Positions 7,632 through 13,276 of a stretch of 13,276 nucleotides of DNA are shown in pieces (positions within the stretch are counted from its first letter, which is position 1; each line of letters starts with the position of its first letter). The notes under the pieces are model-generated. The model ran no database searches. It had not been told where the DNA came from and was given only the letters and a program-made list of their open reading frames with translations. Location of the stretch: contig JAPUHG010000311.1 in NCBI GenBank assembly GCA_027297845.1, positions 1 through 13,276 of the forward strand. The letters run 5' to 3'. A program made the position numbers and the translations under genes. The stretch is from Gammaproteobacteria bacterium (lineage in GTDB: Bacteria > Pseudomonadota > Gammaproteobacteria > Steroidobacterales > MnTg04).

Positions 7632-8882
7632 ATGCACTGGTTTACCGGCTTGTTCTTGTTTTTCCTGGCGCTGGCGACGGTTCTTCGTCTGTATCTCGCA
7701 CAGCGGCAGATCAACAGCGTCAGTGAGCACCGCGACGAGGTACCAAAACCATTTGCGGAACACATTGAGCTTGAAGATCATCAGAAAGCTGCGGACTATT
7801 CACTGGCTCGTGTGCGCCTGGGCATGCTGGATACGGTCATCGACACGCTGGTTTTGCTGGGCTGGACCATCGCCGGTGGCCTGAGCCTGATGCTGGGTTT
7901 CTGGGAGGGGCTTGAGCTGAGCCCGGTGGCTGCGGGCACCGCAGCAAGCGTCAGCGTATTTTTCATCGTCAGTTTGCTGAGCTTGCCGTTGTCCGCGTAT
8001 TCGACCTTTTCCATAGAGGCCAGATTCGGCTTCAACCGCACCACGATTGGCACGTATCTCGGCGACCTGGTCAAAGGCTGGCTGCTGATGATCTTGCTGG
8101 GCGGTCCGTTGATCGCTGCCATCCTGTGGCTAATGGGCCAGGCTGGCCCGAAGTGGTGGCTTTATGCCTGGGTCCTCTGGTCGTCTTTCACCCTGCTGCT
8201 GACCTGGGCCTACCCGACTTTCATCGCACCCATTTTTAACAAATTCACTCCATTGGCGGATGACCAGCTCAAACAGCGCATCGAACAACTGATGATCCGT
8301 TGCGGATTTCGCAGCAAGGGCATCTTCATCATGGATGGCTCCCGCCGTTCCAGTCATGGCAACGCGTATTTCACCGGTCTTGGCAATAACAAACGGATCG
8401 TGTTTTTCGACACTTTGATCAACCGGCTCGAGGCGCCCGAAGTTGAAGCAGTCCTCGCCCATGAACTGGGTCAACTTCGTCTGCATCACGTCCGCAAGCG
8501 GATCCTGCTCAGCCTGGCCCTCGGCCTAGTCGGCCTCGCCCTGCTCGGCTGGTTGAAGCTGCAACCGTGGTTTTATTCCGCACTGGGTGGCACCCGGATA
8601 TCCGATGCCGCGGCCCTGTTGCTGTTTATTTTCGTCTTGCCGGTCTTCACTTTCGTGTTTACGCCACTGAGCAGCTGGCTGTCGCGCCGCCACGAATTCG
8701 AGGCAGATGCCTACGCAGTAGCGCAAAGTGACGCATCGCTGCTCGCCATCGCGCTGGTTAAACTGTACCGGGACAATGCAACGACGCTGACCCCCGATAG
8801 CCTGCATTCATTATTTTACGACTCCCACCCGCCAGCCCCTGTGCGCGTGGCCCGCCTGCAGCAAATCGGCGGCAATGCCTGA
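7632..8882 (+). CDS. M48-family (Ste24/CAAX protease-like) membrane metalloprotease with altered HEXXH motif
   Basis: The 416-residue protein has about seven hydrophobic segments (near residues 1-23, 66-91, 104-122, 147-168, 175-200, 291-310, 326-350), as in Ste24-type zinc proteases. The family loop HGNAYFTGLGNNKRIVFFDTL is at 242-262, and the third zinc ligand is expected to be E355 in RRHEFEADAYA. The zinc motif, however, reads H277-E-L-G-Q281 instead of HELGH. The CAA codon at 8472-8474 replaces the second histidine and is one base from CAC or CAT. The rest of the domain (AHELG.L.LHHVRKRI) is normal and there is no frameshift or stop, so this is either an inactive or altered enzyme, or a sequence error. 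The ATG at 7632 follows AAGGGG about 10 bases upstream. It overlaps rsgA by 8 bases. Members are thought to act in membrane protein quality control; the role here is inferred. Confidence 0.9.
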   Translation: MHWFTGLFLFFLALATVLRLYLAQRQINSVSEHRDEVPKPFAEHIELEDHQKAADYSLARVRLGMLDTVIDTLVLLGWTIAGGLSLMLGFWEGLELSPVAAGTAASVSVFFIVSLLSLPLSAYSTFSIEARFGFNRTTIGTYLGDLVKGWLLMILLGGPLIAAILWLMGQAGPKWWLYAWVLWSSFTLLLTWAYPTFIAPIFNKFTPLADDQLKQRIEQLMIRCGFRSKGIFIMDGSRRSSHGNAYFTGLGNNKRIVFFDTLINRLEAPEVEAVLAHELGQLRLHHVRKRILLSLALGLVGLALLGWLKLQPWFYSALGGTRISDAAALLLFIFVLPVFTFVFTPLSSWLSRRHEFEADAYAVAQSDASLLAIALVKLYRDNATTLTPDSLHSLFYDSHPPAPVRVARLQQIGGNA

Positions 8883-9795
8883 CCCCGGTCGCAGACCCGG
8901 AAAACATCACCCGGAGTCAATCCCGGGTCGCGTGGTCGCAAGCTATGGCAAGCGGGTTCTGATCGAGGACGACCAGCGCAACCGACGGAATTGTCAGCTC
9001 AAGGGGCGGCGGCTAAAAGCAGTTTGTGGCGACCATGTCGAGTGGTATCCCGATAACCAAAACGGCGTGGTCACCGCTATCGCAGAACGCAGCAACGAGC
9101 TACGCCGTCCCGATAGTCGCGGCAGAATTGAAATTTTGGCCGCCAATATCAGCCAACTGGGCGTGGTGATCGCGGTAACACCGGAAGTCGACGAGTTTCT
9201 CGCCGATCGCTACCTGGCCGCGGCCCGGTTGATGGGCGCCGACAGCCTGGTGGTCTGCAATAAGTCTGACCTGGGCAGCCTCAATCTTGCCGACGAATAC
9301 GAGGCTATCGGCTACCAGGTCGTCAGGGTCAGTGCAGAATCCGGTGAGTCTCTGGAACTTCTGGCGGCCGCGTTGAAAGGACATACCAGCGTCCTGGTAG
9401 GGCAATCGGGCGTTGGTAAATCGTCGCTGAGCAATGCCTTGATCCCTGGACTTGCCGTCGCGACGCAAACCCTCTCCGAAGGGTCTGGCGAAGGGCGCCA
9501 TACCACCAGCACCGCGATACTGCATCACCTGCCAGGTGGCGGCGAGATTATCGACTCGCCTGGCGTTCGCGACTTTGCGCCGCCGCCGACGCAACTCACC
9601 CGGGTCGACTTCGGATTTCCTGAATTTGACGAGGCGGTACAACAATGCCGTTTCAACGATTGCCTGCACCTGAAAGAACCGCAGTGCGGGGTCAGGGCAG
9701 CGGTGGATAGTGGCGCAATCAGTGCCCGACGTTATCGCAGTTACCGTGAATTGCTACACTTGATGCGCAGGCTGAAGGAAAACCAGGGCGGATAA
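8875..9795 (+). CDS. rsgA: ribosome small subunit-dependent GTPase A
   Basis: RsgA (YjeQ) is a circularly permuted GTPase that binds the 30S subunit and helps its late maturation. The 306-residue protein starts with an OB fold (about residues 15-75, GRVVASYGKRVLIED to GDHVEWYP). The G motifs come in permuted order: G4 NKSD at 129-132, G5-like SAESGESL at 153-160, G1 GQSGVGKSS at 176-184, the threonines near 210-213 for G2, and G3 DSPG at 227-230. A C-terminal zinc-binding cluster of C258, C263, H265 and C271 (CRFNDCLHLKEPQC) is complete. Its ATG lies inside the end of the M48 gene (8-base overlap), so expression is probably coupled. Divergent orn is the usual neighbour of rsgA. Confidence 0.97.
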   Translation: MPDPGRRPGKHHPESIPGRVVASYGKRVLIEDDQRNRRNCQLKGRRLKAVCGDHVEWYPDNQNGVVTAIAERSNELRRPDSRGRIEILAANISQLGVVIAVTPEVDEFLADRYLAAARLMGADSLVVCNKSDLGSLNLADEYEAIGYQVVRVSAESGESLELLAAALKGHTSVLVGQSGVGKSSLSNALIPGLAVATQTLSEGSGEGRHTTSTAILHHLPGGGEIIDSPGVRDFAPPPTQLTRVDFGFPEFDEAVQQCRFNDCLHLKEPQCGVRAAVDSGAISARRYRSYRELLHLMRRLKENQGG

Positions 9796-9818
9796 GCCCG
9801 CCGTGTGATATACGGCCG

Positions 9819-10166
9819 TCAGCCAGGCGGCCAATTCATCGAGCGACCGCCAACCAGGTGAAAATGGATGTGAAAAACCGTCTGCCCACCGTCGGCGTGG
9901 CAATTGGCGACCAGCCGGTAACCGCGTTCAGCGATACCCTCTTTTCTTGCCACTTCTGTCGCCGCCAGGACGATCTCGCCGATCAGGTCCTGATCCGCTG
10001 CCTGCAAGTCATCGAGCGTCGCGATATGCGAACGGGGGATAAGCACGATATGTGTCGGCGCTTGTGGATTGGCATCGCGGAACGCCAGCACGTTGTCAGT
10101 CTCGTGAACGATATCCGGTTGAATTTCACCGCTGGCCATTTTGCAGAAAACACAATCTTCACTCAT
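9819..10166 (-). CDS. HIT-family (HinT-like) purine nucleoside phosphoramidase / nucleotide hydrolase
   Basis: The 115-residue protein is a histidine triad hydrolase of the HinT branch, acting on nucleotide phosphoramidates or acyl-adenylates. The signature HIHFHLV is at residues 99-105, with the catalytic histidine in the middle of the triad. An N-terminal CVFC pair (C5, C8) could help bind zinc, as in many bacterial HIT proteins. The length matches HinT (about 119 in E. coli). AAAGGA sits seven bases before the ATG at 10166. It lies 43 bases downstream of recR on the same strand and may be the last gene of that operon. It converges on rsgA, with only 23 bases between the two stop codons; a 5-bp hairpin (GCCGT 9800-9804, ACGGC 9812-9816) there is too weak to call a terminator. 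Confidence 0.95.
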   Translation of the reverse strand: MSEDCVFCKMASGEIQPDIVHETDNVLAFRDANPQAPTHIVLIPRSHIATLDDLQAADQDLIGEIVLAATEVARKEGIAERGYRLVANCHADGGQTVFHIHFHLVGGRSMNWPPG

Positions 10167-10209
10167 ATCCAGTTCCTTTGCAGCCTGCTATCGCGCATGG
10201 ATCGGCAAC

Positions 10210-10809
10210 CTACTCCATTGGTTGCCGTCCGCTGATCGCATGAGAGATGGTACTCGAATCCACGTATTCCAGTTCGCCACCCATCGGTACGCCGTGGGCA
10301 ATCCGACTCGCCTTGACTTTGTGGCGCGCCGCCAGTTCAGCAATAAAGTGTGCGGTTGCCTCACCTTCGACGGTAGGATTCGTGGCCAGCACGATCTCCT
10401 CGATCCCACCCTCTTCGAGCATCGCCTCCAGTTGTCTTAACCCCAGCTCTTCTGGGCCAATGCCATCCAGCGGCGAAAGATGTCCCATCAACACAAAATA
10501 CAAACCGCTAAAACCGGCGGACTGCTCTATTGCGGCGACATCTGCAGGTGTTTCCACGACACACAACAACTTTTGGTCCCGTTGATTGGACGCGCAAATC
10601 GAGCAAGTCGCCGCCTCGGTCAACATGCGACAGCGCTGGCAATTACCAATCTTGTCCATTGCTTCAACCAACGCAGCGGCAAGTGCGCGACCGTTATCGC
10701 GATCACGTTCCAGTAACTGGAACGCCATCCGCTGGGCGGTTTTTGGTCCTACGCCTGGCAGGCAACGCAACGCATTCATCAGGCGAGCCAATAAGGGGCT
10801 GTAGGTCAT
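10210..10809 (-). CDS. recR: recombination mediator protein RecR
   Basis: RecR works with RecF and RecO to load RecA on single-stranded gaps. The 199-residue protein shows the expected parts in order: a helix-hairpin-helix (RCLPGVGPKTAQRMAF, about 15-30), a four-cysteine zinc finger (C57, C60, C69, C72), a Toprim domain from about residue 80 (LLCVVETPAD with the acidic residues, LMGHLSPLDGIGPE later) and the C-terminal Walker-B-like end (YVDSSTISHAISGR). The length is standard. It lies 18 bases downstream of ybaB. The ATG at 10809 lacks an obvious Shine-Dalgarno sequence, so translation may rely on coupling to ybaB. Confidence 0.97.
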   Translation of the reverse strand: MTYSPLLARLMNALRCLPGVGPKTAQRMAFQLLERDRDNGRALAAALVEAMDKIGNCQRCRMLTEAATCSICASNQRDQKLLCVVETPADVAAIEQSAGFSGLYFVLMGHLSPLDGIGPEELGLRQLEAMLEEGGIEEIVLATNPTVEGEATAHFIAELAARHKVKASRIAHGVPMGGELEYVDSSTISHAISGRQPME

Positions 10810-10827
10810 CTTGAAATACAGTTTCGA

Positions 10828-11151
10828 TTAAAACGGAAGACTCATGCCAGGCGGCAAACCCATGCCGCCGGCCAGGCCGGACATTTTTTCCTGCGTGGTC
10901 TTTTCGACTTTCCGGCAAGCATCGTTTACCGCGGCCGCAACCAGATCTTCGAGCATGTCCTTGTCGTCAGCAAGCAAGCTCGGGTCAATATCCATCCGTT
11001 TGACTTGGTGTTTGCAACTCATCGTCACCTTGACCATACCACCGCCCGACACGCCGGTTACCTCGAGCTCGGCAAGTTCGTCCTGCGCCTTTTTCAGGTT
11101 TTCCTGCATTTGCTGCGCTTGCCGCATCAGCTGTCCAAGCTGCGCTTTCAT
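10828..11151 (-). CDS. ybaB: YbaB/EbfC-family nucleoid-associated DNA-binding protein
   Basis: This is a small DNA-binding protein that forms tweezer-shaped dimers and coats the nucleoid. The 107 residues begin with a long helix rich in K, Q and M (LGQLMRQAQQMQENLKKAQ). The family core follows, with ELEVTGVSGGGMVKVTMSCK and then VKRMDIDPSLL. The C-terminal helix carries DLVAAAVNDACRK and ends in a glycine- and methionine-rich tail (GLAGGMGLPPGMSLPF). It sits between dnaX (37 bases upstream) and recR, the conserved arrangement in many bacteria. A GGAG about nine bases before the ATG serves as ribosome binding site. Confidence 0.96.
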   Translation of the reverse strand: MKAQLGQLMRQAQQMQENLKKAQDELAELEVTGVSGGGMVKVTMSCKHQVKRMDIDPSLLADDKDMLEDLVAAAVNDACRKVEKTTQEKMSGLAGGMGLPPGMSLPF

Positions 11152-11188
11152 TCCATCACTCCACTGTCAAAATAAATTTTTGCATCGC

Positions 11189-12805
11189 TCAATCGAGCGG
11201 CTGCACCGAACCATCCTGGACCGAAGCGCCAAAGGCATCCTGCATCGCTTGAATATTTGGATCGCTGGCGATGGACTGTTCAGCAGCCTTCTGTTTTTCA
11301 ATGCTTTCCCGGCTTTTCCGATCGGCCAGCGTTTCAGACTGAATCTCACCGGCTTCGATATGTAATTTCAAATCGCGCCCATAAAAATCAGACAATCCTT
11401 TTCGCAGCCGGTTTTTTAGCTGGTCGGTCAGCATGCCCACGGCACCGGGTGCCAGGCGCAGCCAAACAGCGCCCTCCTCCAGCCTTTCCAATTCACAATT
11501 CGACGCCAGTTGCCGGGCCGCGCCGCTAACCCGAATTTTCCCGACCAGCTCGTCCCAGCCCGCTGCGCCAGGTTCTGTGCCCGCCACTTCGCTAATCGTG
11601 GGATCGGCATTAGCAACCAGCTCAGCCGCCTGTTTCCCTGCAGGATTCTCATCCTGGGCATCATTAGCAGTTTGGTTTTCAACAGATCTGTCGCCAGGCG
11701 GCCTAATCTGACCGTTACCCGGTTCAACATCAGCGGCGGGCGAAAAAACCAGCATGCGCACCAGCAACATCTCAAAAGCGGCCCGCGGATCAGGCAATTG
11801 CACGACGCTGGCACGGCCCTTTACCCCAATATCATAAAAAAGCTGCACATCCTCCGGCGCGATCCGCTCGATCAGATCGTCTATGCCATCCGCACCCGCC
11901 GCGGCCTCTGGGACGACCTGGGCCAGTGCCAGGGTCTTCAGGAGCGCCAGCAGTTCGTCGAGTACGCCGCTGTAAACGGGCGCCAGCTCGTCCATCCCGG
12001 CGATGTGCTCGAGCAGACCGGGACCATTCTTCTCGGCCAGCAAAACCAGCAACTTTAAAACCTGTTCCCTGGGGATCGTGCCGAGCATGCTGCGGGTGTC
12101 GGCCTCGCTGATTTGACCGTCGCCGAAAGCTATGACCTGGTCCATCAGGCTCAGCGCGTCGCGCATGCTGCCATCGGCTGCGTCCGCCAACAGCCGCAAT
12201 GCGCCAGGTTCCGCCTCGATTTTTTCCTCATCGCTAATCAGCTGCAACCGATCTTCAATCAATGCCACCGGCAGGCGCTTGAGATTGAATTGCAGGCATC
12301 TCGAAATCACCGTTATCGGCAGTTTTTCCGGTTCGGTCGTCGCCAGCAGGAATTTCACATGCGGTGGTGGTTCTTCCAGGGTTTTTAGCAAGGCATTAAA
12401 TGAGTGCTTGGAAAGCATGTGGACTTCATCGATCAGGTAGACCTTGTAGCGGCCACGCGCCGGTGAATATTGGACGTTGTCCAGCAACTCACGGGTTTCT
12501 TCCACTTTCCTGTTCGAGGCCGCGTCCACTTCGATCAGATCAATGAAGCGGCCCTCGTCAATTTCCCGGCAGGAAGTGCATTCGCCACACGGCGTCGAAC
12601 TGACCCCCTGCTCACAGTTCAACGCCTTCGCAAATATCCTGGCAATCGTTGTCTTGCCCACCCCTCGGGTTCCGGCAAACAGATAGGCGTGATGCAGCTG
12701 CTCGCGATCCAGCGCATTGATCAAGGCTCGGACCACATGCTCCTGGCCGACCATTTCCGCAAACCCTCGCGGACGCCATTTACGCGCTAAAGCAAGATAA
12801 GCCAT
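11189..12805 (-). CDS. dnaX: DNA polymerase III subunits gamma/tau (clamp loader ATPase)
   Basis: DnaX is the motor of the clamp loader that places the beta clamp on DNA and, as tau, couples polymerase cores to the helicase. The 538-residue protein has Walker A GTRGVGKTT at 45-53, a zinc module of C64, C73, C76 and C79, the DEVH box at 126-129 and the sensor and arginine-finger region TTEPEKLPITVISRC ending at 170. Domain III ends near residue 355. A hydrophilic linker rich in D, E, N, G and P follows (about 358-405), and then a C-terminal tau-like domain (WDELVGKIRVSGAARQLASN onward). It is shorter than E. coli tau (643). No A-AAA-AAG frameshift heptamer is present, but a run of six T falls at codon 353. 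The ATG at 12805 has only a weak upstream GAG. It lies 46 bases downstream of the SRP RNA. Confidence 0.97.
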   Translation of the reverse strand: MAYLALARKWRPRGFAEMVGQEHVVRALINALDREQLHHAYLFAGTRGVGKTTIARIFAKALNCEQGVSSTPCGECTSCREIDEGRFIDLIEVDAASNRKVEETRELLDNVQYSPARGRYKVYLIDEVHMLSKHSFNALLKTLEEPPPHVKFLLATTEPEKLPITVISRCLQFNLKRLPVALIEDRLQLISDEEKIEAEPGALRLLADAADGSMRDALSLMDQVIAFGDGQISEADTRSMLGTIPREQVLKLLVLLAEKNGPGLLEHIAGMDELAPVYSGVLDELLALLKTLALAQVVPEAAAGADGIDDLIERIAPEDVQLFYDIGVKGRASVVQLPDPRAAFEMLLVRMLVFSPAADVEPGNGQIRPPGDRSVENQTANDAQDENPAGKQAAELVANADPTISEVAGTEPGAAGWDELVGKIRVSGAARQLASNCELERLEEGAVWLRLAPGAVGMLTDQLKNRLRKGLSDFYGRDLKLHIEAGEIQSETLADRKSRESIEKQKAAEQSIASDPNIQAMQDAFGASVQDGSVQPLD

Positions 12806-12851
12806 TGATTTTTTTAGACTCTTTTCAACAATATGAACAATTTATCAAAGT

Positions 12852-12957
12852 GGTCCGCGCCAGCCACACCCCGGCACCCGGTAGCACCGCTACCGTTGCT
12901 CCCTTCCGGGTCTGGCGGGGTTCACGGCTGACCGTCGCGAGGGAACCGACGCGGACC
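12852..12957 (-). ncRNA. ffs: signal recognition particle RNA (4.5S, small bacterial type)
   Basis: SRP RNA pairs with Ffh to target nascent membrane proteins to FtsY. The 106-base RNA folds as one long hairpin: its 5' end GGTCCGCG pairs perfectly with its 3' end CGCGGACC. The apex has the conserved core CCGGAAGG with the GGAA tetraloop (bases 12904-12907 on the plus strand) and the internal-loop sequence GAGCA on its 3' side, resembling E. coli GTCCGGAAGGAAGCA. Its place just upstream of dnaX on the same strand is the usual gammaproteobacterial location. The ends are set from the pairing and could be off by a few bases. No intrinsic terminator is visible between it and dnaX, so read-through transcription into dnaX is possible. 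Confidence 0.95.
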
Positions 12958-12965
12958 AGGGAGAA

Positions 12966-12993
12966 ACTCTATCCACTTAGCCAGAAATCGCAA
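12966..12993 (-). promoter_or_regulatory. putative sigma-70 promoter of the SRP RNA gene
   Basis: Read on the minus strand, TTGCGA (12988-12993) and TAGAGT (12966-12971) match the -35 and -10 consensus at four of six positions each, with 16 bases between them. The -10 element ends 8 bases before the first base of the SRP RNA at 12957, a suitable distance for initiation. Spacing and position support it; individual box strength is moderate. Confidence 0.5.
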
Positions 12994-13107
12994 GTAAAAT
13001 CCGGTCAAATTTCGTGGAAAAACCCGCCCGAATCACGGATATTCTAATCTACCCTGCCAAGCGACCCCTCAAAATTAGCCGACGCACAGGGAAGCGAAGG
13101 AGTTCAA

Positions 13108-13276
13108 ATGGCCGAATTAAAGACCAAAGCAGGCAAATCAAGCGTTACCGAGTTTATCAGGCAAATCGATGACCCGGTTATGCGCAGGAGTTGCCGTGAC
13201 CTAAACGCGCTGATGAAGAAAATTACCGGGAAAAGGCCCAGGATGTGGGGTGCCAGCATGATCGGTTTTGGCAATT
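13108..13276 (+). CDS. DUF1801 domain-containing protein (3' truncated by window)
   Basis: Only the first 56 codons are inside the window. They match the N-terminal part of DUF1801 (YdhG-like) proteins: a short basic lead, SVTEFIRQIDDPVMRRSCRD, then LMKKITGKRPRMWGASMIGF. The MWG.S.IGFG wording is typical of the family. Its biochemical function is not established to my knowledge. The ATG at 13108 follows GAAGGAG at good spacing. It is divergent from the SRP RNA gene, sharing a 150-base spacer (12958-13107) that must hold both promoters; no clear promoter for this gene stands out. Confidence 0.85.
   Translation, partial: MAELKTKAGKSSVTEFIRQIDDPVMRRSCRDLNALMKKITGKRPRMWGASMIGFGN

Noticed and set aside
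9100..9669. Long open frame on the minus strand (189 codons) inside rsgA
   Set aside because: It is the antisense shadow of rsgA, whose GTPase motifs are complete; the product is arginine-rich with no recognisable domain.
12805..13047. Plus-strand open frame across the dnaX start region and the SRP RNA
   Set aside because: The region is explained by the minus-strand SRP RNA and its promoter; the peptide is an accident of the hairpin sequence.

Overview
The window is ordinary-looking chromosomal DNA from a GC-rich Gammaproteobacterium. The block SRP RNA - dnaX - ybaB - recR is a classic gammaproteobacterial arrangement, and orn lies divergent from rsgA as in Escherichia coli. The membrane TPR protein with a TolB/FlgO-like domain and the large TonB-dependent receptor lacking local uptake genes are types common in uncultured marine or sediment Gammaproteobacteria. 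That lineage guess is inference. No mobile element, CRISPR array, tRNA or integration scar was seen.

Layout. Bases 1-882 hold the 3' part of an RND/HlyD-type periplasmic adaptor whose start is outside the window. Bases 1043-2806 encode a membrane-anchored TolB-like/TPR protein. It converges on a TonB-dependent outer-membrane receptor on the minus strand (2843-5167). A 239-base spacer (5168-5406) follows, holding the receptor leader and small inverted repeats. Next comes a tight minus-strand operon of orn (oligoribonuclease), a DUF938/METTL26-like methyltransferase and a serine racemase/hydroxyaspartate dehydratase-type PLP enzyme, read from about 7549 down to 5407. The stop and start codons in this operon abut or overlap. 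Divergent from orn is a two-gene plus-strand operon: a Ste24-like M48 membrane protease and rsgA, overlapping by 8 bases. From 12957 down to 9819 the minus strand carries SRP RNA (ffs), dnaX, ybaB, recR and a HIT-family hydrolase. Divergent from ffs, the last 169 bases begin a DUF1801 gene that runs off the window.

How the genes fit together. The right-hand two thirds is mainly information processing: replication clamp loading (dnaX), recombinational repair (recR with ybaB), 30S subunit maturation (rsgA), RNA end-degradation (orn) and protein targeting (ffs). The left third is cell envelope: efflux adaptor, membrane TPR protein and outer-membrane receptor.

The clearest oddity is in the M48 protease. 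Its zinc-binding HEXXH motif reads HELGQ, so the second histidine ligand is replaced by glutamine while the rest of the active-site scaffold is intact. I found no convincing new multi-gene system. The other findings are modest: a possible slippery T-run in dnaX, a receptor with no substrate-defining neighbours, start-codon corrections, and a candidate operator in the receptor leader.
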